From NCBI GenBank assembly GCA_964452775.1, contig CAYVQP010000010.1, positions 11,754 to 75,753 of the forward strand: 64,000 bases of DNA, in the 5' to 3' direction. Below the pieces are notes generated by a model. The model was not told the DNA's origin. It did no database searches and saw only the letters and a list, made by a program, of their open reading frames with translations. This stretch comes from JACKCB01 sp964452775 (GTDB lineage: Bacteria > Chloroflexota > Anaerolineae > Promineifilales > Promineifilaceae). Below are positions 52,776 to 63,494 of the stretch, in pieces; the first letter of the stretch is position 1; every line of letters starts with the position of its first letter. A program made the translations under genes and the position numbers.

Positions 52776-55700
52776 ATGAACGAACAGCCTTTTGTCCATT
52801 TGCATGTGCACAGTGAATATTCGTTGCTGGACGGCTTGAGCCGGATAGACGAGTTGGCAGCTCGGGCGGTGCAACTCAATCAGCCGGCGCTGGCGCTAAC
52901 CGACCACGGCGCGATGTATGGCACGATGCAGTTTTACAGCGCTTGCAAGCAGGCCGACATCAAGCCGATCATCGGCATTGAAACGTATCTGGCGGCCCGA
53001 GGCATGCAAGATCGAGATGCGCAACATGATCGGGAGCGCTTTCACATGCTGCTGTTGGCGCAGAATCAGACCGGCTATCTGAACCTGCTGCAAATAGCCA
53101 GCGCCGCCCAATTAGAGGGCTACTATTACCGGCCCCGCATTGACCATGACTTTATGGCCCGGCACAGCGAAGGGCTGATCGCTACCACCGGCTGCATGGC
53201 GGCTGAGATCCCTCGGGCCATTGCCGCCAAGAACATGCGCCTGGCTAACAAGCTGATGGCCGCGTATGTGGACATCTTTGGTCGCGAGCGGCTGTTTGTG
53301 GAGCTGCAGGAGCACCACATTCCACAATTGACCACCATAAACAAAGTGTTGCTGGAGATGGCCCGGAAGTATGACCTCAAGCCGGTGGCCACGAACGACG
53401 TGCACTATACCCGGGCGGAGGATGCCGAACCGCATGACGTGTTGCTCTGCATTCAGACCAGCACCACGATGGATGATCCAAAGCGGATGCGCTTTTCGGA
53501 TCGGGGATACTACCTGAAGGCGCACAGCGAAATGGCAGCGCTGTTTGTGGAGGAGCCGGCTTCATTAGAAAACAGCCTGCTAATCGCTGAGATGTGCAAT
53601 GTGAACCTGGACACGGACGGCTACCGGTTGCCGGACTTCGATACGCCGGCGGGATACACAGCACAATCCTACTTGCAGGAGCTGTGCGAAGAGGGGTTGG
53701 GCCGGCGTTACGGCGAGCAACGGGCCGGCAACGATCTCGCCCTCAAGGGCCGGCTGGAGCATGAACTGGGCATCATCAACCGGATGGGCTTTGCCACCTA
53801 CTTCCTGATCGTCTGGGACCTGTGCCAGTGGGCCGGGCGCAGCGACGATTGGTGGGAACTTCACCAGGACCCGTACCCATACAGCAGCTATCAGGAGTGG
53901 AAGGATAACGATATCTGGTGGAACGTGCGCGGTTCGGGCGCCGGCTCCGTGGTAGCCTACACCCTGGGCATCACCAGCATCGAACCGCTGGAGAACGACC
54001 TCATCTTCGAGCGCTTCCTTAATCCGGGGCGTGTGTCGATGCCGGACATTGACCTGGATTACCCGGATGACGCCCGGCACCAGATGGTAGAGTACACCGT
54101 GCGCCGGTATGGGCGCGAGCGAGTGGCGCAGATCATTACCTTCGGTACGCTGGGCGCGCGGGCGGCTATTCGTGATGTGGGACGTGTTCATGGCATGCAG
54201 CTGACGGATGTAGATGCGCTGGCGCGCTTGATCCCGGCCATCCCCGGCAAGCCGGCGCACATTGACGATGTACTGACCCCCGAACATGAATTCCATTCCG
54301 CCGAGTTGCTCGAGAAATATCGCAGCGATATTCGCGTGCGCGAGTTGCTGGACACCGCTCGCAATTTGGAAGGGGTCGCCCGGCATGCCTCCAGCCACGC
54401 CGCCGGGATTATCGTTTCCGACCGGCCGCTGCATGAGTATGTGCCACTCAACCGGCCTACCAGCGGCGCGGCGGGCCTGGGGGGCATAGATCGGGTGACC
54501 CAATGGCCGATGGAGGTCGTGGAATCTATCGGCCTACTGAAGATTGACTTCCTGGGGCTGAGCACCTTGACGGTGATGCGCCTGGCGGCGCGGCTGATTG
54601 AAGAGCGCCACGGTGTGCGCTATACGATGGACAATATCCCGTATGACGAAGGCCAAGTTGGGCCGGACCCCAGTAAAGATCCGCGAGCGCTCTTCGACAT
54701 GTTGGGTCGAGGGGAGGTGGCCGGGGTGTTCCAGGTGGAAGGGGCCGGCATGAAGCGGATGATGATGGATATGAAGCCGCGACGCTTTGACCACATCGTG
54801 GCGGCCATCGCCCTGTACCGGCCGGGGCCAATGGAGAACATCCCCGAGTATATCAAGCGGATGCACGCGGCCATTTATCAGGGCAAGGACACCGTTACGT
54901 ATCATACGCCGGAGCTGAAGCCAATCCTGGAGGAGACTTACGGCATTTTGGTTTATCAGGAGCAGATCATCCGCATCGCCTCAGAGCTGGCCGGCTACGA
55001 ACCGGGCGAAGCAGACATGATCCGCAAGGCGGTGGCGAAAAAGAAGCGCGACCTGATGGACCTGCACAAGCAGCAATTCACCGAGGGAGCAATGGCGCGA
55101 GGCTTTCCCAGGGAGGTCTGTGAGGCCATCTGGGGCGATATTGAGTTCTTTGCTCGCTACGGCTTCAACAAGTCCCACGCCAGCGATTACGCTATGGTGA
55201 CCTGCCAGACGGCGTTCTTGAAAGCGCACTATCCGGTGGAATACATGACCGCCCTGTTGACCGTTGAACGGGACAACACGGACAAGGTGCGGCGCTATTT
55301 CTCGGAAGCAAAGAGCTTGCAAATCGAGATCGCTCCGCCGGACATTAACCGCTCGGGACTGGATTTCACGATCGAGGCGAGCGACGCCCGGCCAATCATC
55401 CGTTTCGGCCTGGGGGCGATTAAGAATGCCGGCGAGGCTGCCCTGCAGCTGGTGTTGGATGAACGCGAGCAGAACGGCCCCTTTACGGACTTGCAGTCGT
55501 TCTGCGAACGGGTTGACTTGCGGCGAGTGGGTAAGCGCGCGTTGGAGTACATGATCAAGGCGCACGCATTTGATTGCTGGGGCACGCCGCAGCAGATGTT
55601 GGACGCCCTGGATCGTTTGATCGGCTATAGCGGCCGGGAGAACGAGGCGGCGGCGGTGGGGCAGATGAGCCTGTTCGGCAACCTGACCGGCGTCGTAGAA

Positions 55701-56603
55701 AGTATCCCGGTGGACCTGCTGCGCCCGGCGGAGATTTTACAGCCGGTGCAGCATCAGGATGTGCTGGAGTGGGAACGAGAAGCGCTGGGCGTACACGTGT
55801 CGGAGCACCCGCTGGAGAAGCCGCTGGAGCTGCTGCAGCCGCAGACGACGGCCATGATCAGTGAGTTGGATGCTGCCTGGAGTGGACGCACAGTACGGCT
55901 GGCGGGGGTGCTCTCTCGCCTGCGTACCTTGACTACCCGCTCCGGCAAGCCGATGGCCTTCGGCACGCTGGAGGACATGGATAGCAGTATTGACCTGGTG
56001 TTCTTTACTCGAAGCTGGCAGGAGTACAAAGACGCCGCCCGCGTTGATCAGGTAATGCTGGTCAGTGGCCAGGTCAAATGGGAGAACGAGAAGCTGACCC
56101 TGTACGTGGAGAATGTGCAAACGAGCATCGTCTACGCTTCTGAACGCGCGACCGACGAGGTCGCCATGTTGCCGGCTAACGGCGAAGAGAGCTATCCGTG
56201 GGACGTATTCGATGAGCCGTTGCAGGCTGCCGGTCGCCCGGCAGAAACAATCATAGCTGAACGGGCCATGATGCCGCCACCGCCGCCAAACTTCGATGAG
56301 GAGTGGGAGGGGATGCCGGCAAACGGCTACTCGCTTGCCGAGGCTATCCGCTCGACGCTACTCGATGCGCAGCCGGCCGACGCCGTCGTCACAGTCGAGG
56401 TGGACCCTGCCGGCGACTGGCAACAGGCGTTCCGGCAGGTGGCCGGCGTGGCGGGTCAGTTCACGGGGGCGGAACGGCTGGTGCTTAGACTGGCCGATCG
56501 CGGGCTGGCGATGGAGCTACCCGGTAAAAGCGTGCGCTTCTCCCGCGAGTTTGAGGGAGCTGTTCGCGATATTGCCGGCGTGCGCCGGGTGATCTGCGAA
56601 TAA
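52776..56603 (+). CDS. dnaE: DNA polymerase III alpha subunit
   Basis: 1275 residues. N-terminal PHP domain (FVHLHVHSEYSLLDG, LTDHGAMYG), polymerase palm with the two catalytic Asp in PDIDLDYPDD near residue 424 and the third in LKIDFLGL near 590, helix-hairpin-helix region, and an OB domain (VRLAGVLSRLRTL) near 1040. PHP ligands are retained, so proofreading by this domain is possible. It is the replicative polymerase of the DnaE type without an ExoN insert. Confidence 0.97.
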   Translation: MNEQPFVHLHVHSEYSLLDGLSRIDELAARAVQLNQPALALTDHGAMYGTMQFYSACKQADIKPIIGIETYLAARGMQDRDAQHDRERFHMLLLAQNQTGYLNLLQIASAAQLEGYYYRPRIDHDFMARHSEGLIATTGCMAAEIPRAIAAKNMRLANKLMAAYVDIFGRERLFVELQEHHIPQLTTINKVLLEMARKYDLKPVATNDVHYTRAEDAEPHDVLLCIQTSTTMDDPKRMRFSDRGYYLKAHSEMAALFVEEPASLENSLLIAEMCNVNLDTDGYRLPDFDTPAGYTAQSYLQELCEEGLGRRYGEQRAGNDLALKGRLEHELGIINRMGFATYFLIVWDLCQWAGRSDDWWELHQDPYPYSSYQEWKDNDIWWNVRGSGAGSVVAYTLGITSIEPLENDLIFERFLNPGRVSMPDIDLDYPDDARHQMVEYTVRRYGRERVAQIITFGTLGARAAIRDVGRVHGMQLTDVDALARLIPAIPGKPAHIDDVLTPEHEFHSAELLEKYRSDIRVRELLDTARNLEGVARHASSHAAGIIVSDRPLHEYVPLNRPTSGAAGLGGIDRVTQWPMEVVESIGLLKIDFLGLSTLTVMRLAARLIEERHGVRYTMDNIPYDEGQVGPDPSKDPRALFDMLGRGEVAGVFQVEGAGMKRMMMDMKPRRFDHIVAAIALYRPGPMENIPEYIKRMHAAIYQGKDTVTYHTPELKPILEETYGILVYQEQIIRIASELAGYEPGEADMIRKAVAKKKRDLMDLHKQQFTEGAMARGFPREVCEAIWGDIEFFARYGFNKSHASDYAMVTCQTAFLKAHYPVEYMTALLTVERDNTDKVRRYFSEAKSLQIEIAPPDINRSGLDFTIEASDARPIIRFGLGAIKNAGEAALQLVLDEREQNGPFTDLQSFCERVDLRRVGKRALEYMIKAHAFDCWGTPQQMLDALDRLIGYSGRENEAAAVGQMSLFGNLTGVVESIPVDLLRPAEILQPVQHQDVLEWEREALGVHVSEHPLEKPLELLQPQTTAMISELDAAWSGRTVRLAGVLSRLRTLTTRSGKPMAFGTLEDMDSSIDLVFFTRSWQEYKDAARVDQVMLVSGQVKWENEKLTLYVENVQTSIVYASERATDEVAMLPANGEESYPWDVFDEPLQAAGRPAETIIAERAMMPPPPPNFDEEWEGMPANGYSLAEAIRSTLLDAQPADAVVTVEVDPAGDWQQAFRQVAGVAGQFTGAERLVLRLADRGLAMELPGKSVRFSREFEGAVRDIAGVRRVICE

Positions 56604-56634
56604 AAAGCGCCGGACCGTAACTCAGGCCCGGCGC
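56602..56634 (-). terminator. Terminator between convergent dnaE and the oxoamine synthase gene
   Basis: GCGCCGG (56607-56613) pairs with CCGGCGC (56628-56634); the plus-strand A-run at 56602-56606 becomes a T-run on the minus strand, so it serves the minus-strand gene. Confidence 0.7.
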
Positions 56635-56664
56635 CACATTGCGTGTTCTACACCACGGTTCGCT

Positions 56665-56687
56665 GCCGATTTGGAAAATCGGGTTAC
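56665..56687. repeat. Third copy of the CCGATTT...AAATCGG repeat
   Basis: Starts GCCGATTTGGAAAATCGGG (one base different from the copies at 13057 and 13189) and ends TTAC, followed by TTTTTC. It lies between convergent genes. Confidence 0.7.
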
Positions 56688-56754
56688 TTTTTCGTCCCGG
56701 TTGGTGGACGCAAGCTCATGATTACTCTGCGGCTACTTGAGTGTTTGACCACAG

Positions 56755-57972
56755 TTAGGACAGGATGTCGCCGACTTCTTTAGCGCCGGCGATGAGCGTG
56801 TCGGCGCAATAGGCCAGGTCTTCCAACTGGTGAGTAGCTGAGACACAGGCGCGCAGGCGGGCCAGGCCGGCCGGCACGACCGGCGCGACAATAGCCTGGA
56901 CAAAGATGCCTCTCTGCTGGCAGTAGCTGGCTAACCGGACGGCTCTCTCCAGCGATCCACACATCACCGGCAGGATCGCCGTCTGGGTATTCATCAAGTC
57001 AAAACCCGCTTCGCGGAGCCGGCCGGCCAGGTAGTGGTAATTGCGCTGCAAACGCTCGATGCGCTCAGGTTCTTCTTCGACTACTTCAAACGCGGCCTTC
57101 GCGGCTCCCGCAGAAGCGGGCGGCAAGGCAGCGGAGAAGATGAAGGCGCGAGCCTCATGCTTCAAGAAGCGGATCAGTTCCGCGCTGCCGGCCACGTAAC
57201 CACCGGCGCTGGGGATGGTCTTGCTGAGGGTGCCCATCTTAATGTCAATGGTGTCCTCCGGCAGGCCGAAGTGTTCCTCCACGCCCTTGCCCGTGACCCC
57301 GATGACGCCGATGGAGTGCGCCTCATCAACCATCAGGTACGCGCCGTACTTGCGGCAGAGCCGGCTCACTTCCGGCAGGTTAATGATGTCGCCGTCCATG
57401 CTGAACACAGCGTCAACCACTACCAGTTTGCGCCCGGCTGAACCGGCTTCGGCCAGCCGGCGCTCCAGATGGGGCATGTCGTTGTGCCGGAAGCGGACGA
57501 ACTCCGCCTGCGCCAACAGGCAACCGTCAACAATGCTGGCGTGGTTCAGCTTGTCGCAAATGACGGTGTCGCCTTTGCGCAGCAAGCTGGAAATGACGGA
57601 AAGATTGGTCACGTATCCGCTGGAAAAGGTGATCGCCGCCTCAGTTCCCTTGAACCTGGCGATGGTCTCCTCAAGCTCGCGATGAATGGTGAGCGTGCCG
57701 GCCAACAGGCGGACCCCGTGCGTGCCGGAGCCGTACTGTTTCACGGCTTCGATTGCAGCTTCATTGATCTTGGGATGTCCGATCAGACCGAGGTATGAAT
57801 AACTGCCGAGCATGATCATCTCGCCGTAGTTGGCGACAATCACCCGGCCGTTCGGCAGCAGTTCTTGTACCTCTTCCAGGTAAAAATAGAGCTTCTGGCT
57901 CTTGTAATAGTCGATGTCCCACAGCATTTCCGGCATCAGCGACGGAACATCGGCGTCGACAATTCGACTCAT
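56755..57972 (-). CDS. Alpha-oxoamine synthase family aminotransferase
   Basis: 405 residues from ATG 57972 (AGGAG just before; the frame is open to 58050). DEAHSIGVIG and the PLP lysine in GTLSKTIPSAGGYVAGS mark this family, which joins an acyl-CoA to an amino acid: glycine C-acetyltransferase (Kbl), 8-amino-7-oxononanoate synthase (BioF) and serine palmitoyltransferase. No bio or tdh gene is nearby, so the substrate is open. Confidence 0.88.
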   Translation of the reverse strand: MSRIVDADVPSLMPEMLWDIDYYKSQKLYFYLEEVQELLPNGRVIVANYGEMIMLGSYSYLGLIGHPKINEAAIEAVKQYGSGTHGVRLLAGTLTIHRELEETIARFKGTEAAITFSSGYVTNLSVISSLLRKGDTVICDKLNHASIVDGCLLAQAEFVRFRHNDMPHLERRLAEAGSAGRKLVVVDAVFSMDGDIINLPEVSRLCRKYGAYLMVDEAHSIGVIGVTGKGVEEHFGLPEDTIDIKMGTLSKTIPSAGGYVAGSAELIRFLKHEARAFIFSAALPPASAGAAKAAFEVVEEEPERIERLQRNYHYLAGRLREAGFDLMNTQTAILPVMCGSLERAVRLASYCQQRGIFVQAIVAPVVPAGLARLRACVSATHQLEDLAYCADTLIAGAKEVGDILS

Positions 57973-58164
57973 GTTTTCTCCTACACCCGCATTTTTTGCG
58001 TACTCAATGTCACGGAGCCTGATTCTACCCGACGTACGGCGTTTTCTCAAATTAACTCCGGGTGAGCTTTAGGACCTGCTCTGGTTGTGTGTGCATGGCC
58101 ACCGGCGGGAGTTGGGGGGATGCTCCGGCCGGGCCGGTTGTCTTGCGCCTGAGTTATAGGCACA

Positions 58165-61100
58165 ATGGGTGGCATGTCCCGGACTACTCGAATCATTACC
58201 TGGCGACGGCGCCGCAGCAGCCGCGCCGGCCATCCCGGTCGCTTGATCGTACAAATTGCGCTTTTGCTGAGCGTGATATTGTTGATCACTGGGATATTTG
58301 TGGCGGCGAGCACGGTCAGCGCGGCCGTAACGACTTATCGCTTTCTCACGCGCACGCTACCGGATTTCACCGAATTGGAGCGTCTCGGCCAGGATGTGGA
58401 CACGACGTTTGAGACAACCAAGATTTATGCGCAAGAGCGCGGGCCGGACGGTCAACTCAGGCAAGTATTGATTTATGAGGTAATTGATCCGCTAGGGGGC
58501 GATCGCGAATGGATTTCGCTGCAGCAGATGCCGCAAAGCATCATTGACGCCACCGTCGCCAGCGAGGACAAGACCTTCTGGACCAACAGGGGGTTTGACA
58601 CGGAAGGTATCGCCCGCGCCTTCTACGAGTACGTCTGGTTGGGCGGCGCGGTGCAGGGCGGTTCGTCAATCACGCAGCAACTGGTGAAGAATCACCTGAT
58701 AGACGAGGAGCGCCGCATTGTTGGCGCAGACGTTGATTTCGGCGACTATCAAAGAAAGATCGAAGAGGTCTTGCTGGCGCAGAAGATCGCCAACGAGTAC
58801 ACGAAAGAGCAAATTCTGGAGTGGTATCTGAACAGCAACTTCTACGGCAATCTGGCCTACGGCATAGAGGCGGCGGCGCGCGTGTACTACGACAAGCCGG
58901 CTGCCGAATTGACGCTGGCAGAGGCGGCGATGCTGGCCGCCATTCCGCAATCGCCGGCGATGAATCCCATTGACAACCCGGAAGCGGCCAAATTGCGCCA
59001 GGAATTGGTGTTGGACGCGATGTTTCGGGATGGATACATTGACCGCGACCAACTCGTCGAGGCCAAATTCGCCCCGTTAGAGGTGACGCCGAGCATCGAG
59101 GAGCGATTCGATATCATTGCGCCCCACTTTGCCCTCTATGTGCGTCAGGAATTGGAGCGCATGTTTGGGCCGGAACAGGTGCTGCGCGGCGGGTTGAGCG
59201 TGTACACGACGCTGGACCTGTCCTTGCAGGGGCAGGCTGAATGCGTGGCGAGAACGCACATTGGTCGTCTATCCGGCAAGCCGGATGACGAATTGCCGGC
59301 CGCCAAAGCGCAAGATTGCCCGGCGTTGGAATACCTGCGCCCCCTGGCGACGGGCGACAGCGGTGTGGATCACCAGGTGGGCAATGTTGCGGTGGTGGCC
59401 CTCGATCCCCGCACGGGCGAGATCAAGGCCATGCTCGGCAGCCTTGACTATTGGAATGAAGCAATTGACGGCTCCTTTAACGTGGCGGTGGACGGCTATC
59501 GCCAACCCGGCTCATCGTTCAAGCCGTTCACCTATGTAACCGCGCTCAGTCAGGGCTTTAATGCGGCCACCATGTTGCTGGACGTGGAGACGGACTTCGG
59601 CACGCCTTACAATGGGGTGGCCTATGTGCCGCAAAACTACGATCGCCGCTTTCATGGACCGATGCGGATGAGGACGGCGCTGGCGAACAGCTACAATGTG
59701 CCGGCGGTAGAAGTGATGAGCTGGGTTGGGGTAGACAATGTGATCCGCACTGCTCACCGGATGGGTATAACCAGCTTGAACGCCGGCCCCAATAGCTATG
59801 GTCTCTCGCTGACCCTGGGAGGCGGTGAGGTGAGCCTGATTGATATGGTCTACGCCTTCTCGGTGTTCGATAACATGGGGACGATGATCGGCCGGCCCCG
59901 CAGCGAGGACGTGCAACGACTGGGTCATCGCGTCCTGGACCCGGTGGCTATCTTGCGGGTGGAGGATCGACACGGGGAGGTCATCTACGAATATTCGCAG
60001 CCGCAGCGGCAGGAGGTGTTGACGCCGCAACTGGCTTTCCTGATGAACGACATCCTCTCCGACACGGGGGCGCGTTGTCCCGCTTTTGGTTGCCCGAACG
60101 CACTGGAGATGCCGGATGGCCGTCCCGCGGCGGCGAAGACGGGCACGACCAACGACTACCGTGACGGCTGGACGGTGGGTTACACCCCGCAGCTGGTCAC
60201 CGGCGTGTGGGTGGGGAATACCGACAACTCGCCGATGGACGAGATTGCCGGATCGAGGGGCGCCGCACCGATCTGGCAGGCGATCATGGCCTGGGCGCAC
60301 AAGGATCTGCCGGTCGAAGTATGGCCGCAACCGCCGGGTTTGACCGAAATGGCCGTCTGCGATCCATCGGGCCAGTTGCCCAATGGACTATGCCCGACGG
60401 TGCGGGAATACTTCGTGGCCGGCATGGAGCCGACGTTGATCGACAATATGTATCAGGAGTTTCAGATTAATCGCGAGACGGGTTTGTTGGCGACCGGCGA
60501 CACCCCGCCGGAACTCATCGAGACCAGGGTCTTTCGCGTCTACCCTGAGCGAGCGGCCGACTGGGTGCGCGAAAACGAGATCGAGCAGCCGCCGGCGGGC
60601 TTTGACCCGGTTACGGCAGGTGAGGGCGCCAATGCGGTCATTTCGCAGCCGCAGCCACTCGCCTTTGTCAGCGGGCAAGTAGAGATCGTGGGCAATGTCA
60701 CTGCAGCCGGCGCTACCTCCTATCGCCTGGAGGTGTTTGCCGGACTGACGGGGGATAACCCGCAACTGCTGGTCGAGCGAGCAGTTGAGACCGCCGGCGA
60801 CGGCGTGCTGGGGAGCTGGGACACCGGCAGCCTGAACGGCCTGTATACGCTGCGACTCACCGTGAATCGGGAAGGCGGCGGCGCGGAGGTGGTAAACGTG
60901 CCGGTGACGGTGGACAATACGCCGCCGGCAGCCCGCATACTCTTCCCGTTTGACGAGCAAAGCTTCCGGGCGGCGGACGAATGGATCGTCATCCAGGCGC
61001 AGGCGGAGGATGACAACTCTCTGGAGCAGGTATCCTTCTTTGTGGACGGCAGCGAAACGCCGTTTGCGATCAGCACGGTGCCGCCGTTCTCGGAGGTATG

Positions 61101-61206
61101 GGCCATACCTGGAGCAGGCTGCCGCTCGTTTTACATTGTCGCTCGTGACGCGGCCGGCAACGAGACGCGGAGCGACGCGGTTCGCGTATGCGTGGACGGC
61201 GAATGA
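58165..61206 (+). CDS. Class A penicillin-binding protein with C-terminal Ig-like domains
   Basis: 1013 residues. One TM helix near residues 25-55. GT51 glycosyltransferase domain (about 100-290) with SEDKTFWTNRGFD and GGSSITQQLVKN; the usual His of EDxxFxxHxG reads Asn here. Transpeptidase (about 400-690): SSFK near 449, SYN, and KTGTT near 657. C-terminal beta domains (about 850-1013). It builds and cross-links peptidoglycan outside the membrane. ATG 58174 is an alternative start. Confidence 0.93.
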   Translation: MGGMSRTTRIITWRRRRSSRAGHPGRLIVQIALLLSVILLITGIFVAASTVSAAVTTYRFLTRTLPDFTELERLGQDVDTTFETTKIYAQERGPDGQLRQVLIYEVIDPLGGDREWISLQQMPQSIIDATVASEDKTFWTNRGFDTEGIARAFYEYVWLGGAVQGGSSITQQLVKNHLIDEERRIVGADVDFGDYQRKIEEVLLAQKIANEYTKEQILEWYLNSNFYGNLAYGIEAAARVYYDKPAAELTLAEAAMLAAIPQSPAMNPIDNPEAAKLRQELVLDAMFRDGYIDRDQLVEAKFAPLEVTPSIEERFDIIAPHFALYVRQELERMFGPEQVLRGGLSVYTTLDLSLQGQAECVARTHIGRLSGKPDDELPAAKAQDCPALEYLRPLATGDSGVDHQVGNVAVVALDPRTGEIKAMLGSLDYWNEAIDGSFNVAVDGYRQPGSSFKPFTYVTALSQGFNAATMLLDVETDFGTPYNGVAYVPQNYDRRFHGPMRMRTALANSYNVPAVEVMSWVGVDNVIRTAHRMGITSLNAGPNSYGLSLTLGGGEVSLIDMVYAFSVFDNMGTMIGRPRSEDVQRLGHRVLDPVAILRVEDRHGEVIYEYSQPQRQEVLTPQLAFLMNDILSDTGARCPAFGCPNALEMPDGRPAAAKTGTTNDYRDGWTVGYTPQLVTGVWVGNTDNSPMDEIAGSRGAAPIWQAIMAWAHKDLPVEVWPQPPGLTEMAVCDPSGQLPNGLCPTVREYFVAGMEPTLIDNMYQEFQINRETGLLATGDTPPELIETRVFRVYPERAADWVRENEIEQPPAGFDPVTAGEGANAVISQPQPLAFVSGQVEIVGNVTAAGATSYRLEVFAGLTGDNPQLLVERAVETAGDGVLGSWDTGSLNGLYTLRLTVNREGGGAEVVNVPVTVDNTPPAARILFPFDEQSFRAADEWIVIQAQAEDDNSLEQVSFFVDGSETPFAISTVPPFSEVWAIPGAGCRSFYIVARDAAGNETRSDAVRVCVDGE

Positions 61207-61250
61207 AGGAAGGCCGGCCGAATGGTGATCGCTGAGATTGGGAGGCGACG

Positions 61251-62516
61251 TTGACTGAGTCGGAATATCTGACCGTAGATGATGCCCTGGCGCGAATCCT
61301 GTCTCAGGTACAGGTGTTGGGCAGCGAGCGTGTCCCGCTGCTGGATGGGCTGAATCGTATTTTGGCCGGGGCGATTGTCGCCGGAGACAACCTGCCGCCC
61401 TTCGCCAATTCCAGCATGGATGGCTACGCGGTGCGCGCGGAGGATGTGCAGGGGGCCAGCCGGTCGCAGCCGGCGCGTCTGCACGTGGCGGAGGATATCG
61501 CTGCCGGCTCGGTATCGGCGAAAACATTGGTGAATGGGACGGCGGCGCGCATTATGACCGGCGCTCCGCTGCCGGCCGGGGCAGATGCAGTCGTGCCGGT
61601 TGAAGATACGGACGAGCCCTGGCGCGATCGCGATCGCGCCTTGCCGGAGTGGATTGAAGTATACCGGCAGGTCGGAGCCGGGGACTATGTGCGCTTTGCG
61701 GGCGAAGATATTCGCGCCGGAACGGAGGTGCTGGCAGCCGGCCATTTGCTGCGGGCGCAGGAGATCGGCGTGTTGGCCTCGCTGGGCGTCGCCGAAGTGG
61801 AGGTAGTGCGCCGGCCCCGGGTGGGCGTCCTGTCCACGGGCGACGAGTTGATCGCCGTGGCGGAACCTCTGCGGCCGGGCAAGATTCGCAACAGCAATGG
61901 GTACGCGCAGCGGGCGCAGGCCCAACAGCTTGGGGCAGAAGTTGTTGACCTGGGTATTGCCCGTGACACGCAACAGGATGTGCGCGAGCGGCTGGCGGCG
62001 GGGCTGCGGGCCGGCGTGGATCTCTTTATCAGTTCAGCCGGAGTTTCGGTCGGCGCGTATGATGTGGTGAAGGCAGTATTGGAGCAGCATGGGGAGGTGG
62101 GCTTCTGGCGGGTGCGGATGCGACCCGGCAAGCCGTTGGCCTTCGGCAAGTATGAGGGAGTGCCCTACCTGGGGCTGCCGGGCAACCCGGTTTCGGCCAT
62201 GGTCTCGTTTGAGCGCTTTGCGCGGCCGGCGATCTTGCGCATGGCCGGGCACACGCGACTGGCGCGGCCGCAGGTAAGCGCGATTGTCACTGAACCCATC
62301 GCTTCCGATGGGCGAGAGAGTTATTTGAGAGCGGTCGTAAGCCGCGACGGGGACGGTCGTTACTGGGCGACCCCAACGGGCAGCCAGGGATCGCACATGA
62401 TGACTTCGCTGGTCAGGGCGAATGCGCTGCTCATTGTGCCGGAAAATGTGCGCGAAGTGGCGGCGGGGGATACGCTGGTGGCCCTGATGTTAGATTGGCC
62501 GGCGAACGTCTTCTGA
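61251..62516 (+). CDS. moeA: Molybdopterin molybdenumtransferase MoeA
   Basis: 421 residues from TTG 61251 with GGAGG upstream. Family blocks: NSSMDGYAVRAEDV, RIMTGAPLPAGADAVVPVEDT, STGDELI, SSAGVSVGAYD, GLPGNPVSAMVSF. It inserts Mo into adenylated molybdopterin made with MogA (37875). The FDH at 18528 is a likely user. Confidence 0.95.
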   Translation: MTESEYLTVDDALARILSQVQVLGSERVPLLDGLNRILAGAIVAGDNLPPFANSSMDGYAVRAEDVQGASRSQPARLHVAEDIAAGSVSAKTLVNGTAARIMTGAPLPAGADAVVPVEDTDEPWRDRDRALPEWIEVYRQVGAGDYVRFAGEDIRAGTEVLAAGHLLRAQEIGVLASLGVAEVEVVRRPRVGVLSTGDELIAVAEPLRPGKIRNSNGYAQRAQAQQLGAEVVDLGIARDTQQDVRERLAAGLRAGVDLFISSAGVSVGAYDVVKAVLEQHGEVGFWRVRMRPGKPLAFGKYEGVPYLGLPGNPVSAMVSFERFARPAILRMAGHTRLARPQVSAIVTEPIASDGRESYLRAVVSRDGDGRYWATPTGSQGSHMMTSLVRANALLIVPENVREVAAGDTLVALMLDWPANVF

Positions 62517-62551
62517 GGCCGCAGACCTCCTCGCCCCCTGGTTGCCAAAAT

Positions 62552-62591
62552 AACCCCGCAGGTCGTCGCCCGCGCGACGACCTGCGGGGTT
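62552..62591. terminator. 18-bp hairpin terminator with the CCCCGCAG core
   Basis: AACCCCGCAGGTCGTCGC (62552-62569) pairs perfectly with GCGACGACCTGCGGGGTT (62574-62591) around CCGC, followed by TTCTTC on the plus strand. Convergent position between moeA and the S1 gene. Confidence 0.88.
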
Positions 62592-62598
62592 TCTTCAA

Positions 62599-63384
62599 TC
62601 AGTTGTCCGTGCCGGAGCGCAGGGTACGACTGAGGATATCTTCCTGCTGCGAGCGGGCCTTCTGCTTGTTCTGGCGGTGACGATCCTGCCGGTGCGAGTG
62701 CTGCTTAAAGGAATCGCCCATTGCCCGGCGCAAAGCAATTTCCATCGCCGTGGGCAGCTCCTCCAACTCTTCCTCTTCTTCGTCGTCAACCTGATTCTGG
62801 ATAATCTGGGCCACCGGCTCAGCTTCGGGCTCAGCGTCGACCAGGGCCTTGATACTCAGGTCAATGCGTCGCTTTTTCTTGCTGAAGCCAAGCACCTGCA
62901 CGTTGACCTCGTCGCCCACCGAGACGACTTCTGACGGGTGTTTGACGTACTGATGGCTCAGCTCGCTAATGTGCACAAGACCCTCACGCTCGGCGCCGAT
63001 ATCTACAAACGCGCCGTAGGTTTCCAGCCGGGTGACGGTCCCTTTATATTCATTGTCCTTCTGCAGGTCGCCCCAGTCCACGGCCAGCGGCTGGATCATC
63101 GTCACCATGATCTGGCCGCGAGTGGGATCAACCCTATCCACCCAGACGACCACCTCGTCGCCGACGTTCAGCACATCGGCCACGCGGTTGACGTGTTCCT
63201 TGCCAAGCTGAGAAATATGTACCAGGGCCTCGGTGTCGTAACCGATATCGATGAACGCGCCGTATAGCTCCAGTCTGGTTACTTTGCCGGCAAGTTGCTG
63301 CTTGCGCTTCAGACCCCAGGCGTTGGCCGGCTCTTCAGCCTCCTCCACCGCGTCTTCGATATCGTCGTATATTTCGTCACTCAT
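62599..63384 (-). CDS. RNA-binding protein with two S1 domains
   Basis: 261 residues. Acidic start, S1 domain 1 (about 32-100, GKVTRLELYGAFIDIG) and S1 domain 2 (about 115-185, GTVTRLETYGAFVDIG, LVHISELSHQYV), then an acidic and a basic Gln/His/Arg-rich tail. Such short S1 proteins bind mRNA or ribosomes; a role like general stress protein 13 or a small S1 homologue is possible. It has the strongest promoter in the window. Confidence 0.88.
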   Translation of the reverse strand: MSDEIYDDIEDAVEEAEEPANAWGLKRKQQLAGKVTRLELYGAFIDIGYDTEALVHISQLGKEHVNRVADVLNVGDEVVVWVDRVDPTRGQIMVTMIQPLAVDWGDLQKDNEYKGTVTRLETYGAFVDIGAEREGLVHISELSHQYVKHPSEVVSVGDEVNVQVLGFSKKKRRIDLSIKALVDAEPEAEPVAQIIQNQVDDEEEEELEELPTAMEIALRRAMGDSFKQHSHRQDRHRQNKQKARSQQEDILSRTLRSGTDN

Positions 63385-63494
63385 CTTACTGTCTCCAATA
63401 CAGGGTTGCGCAATCCGCGTGGGTCACAAGCGTCAACGGGTCACTTGTTTGGGAAGGGTGTGGGGAGCGGAAAACCAACCATTTACCAGCCGGT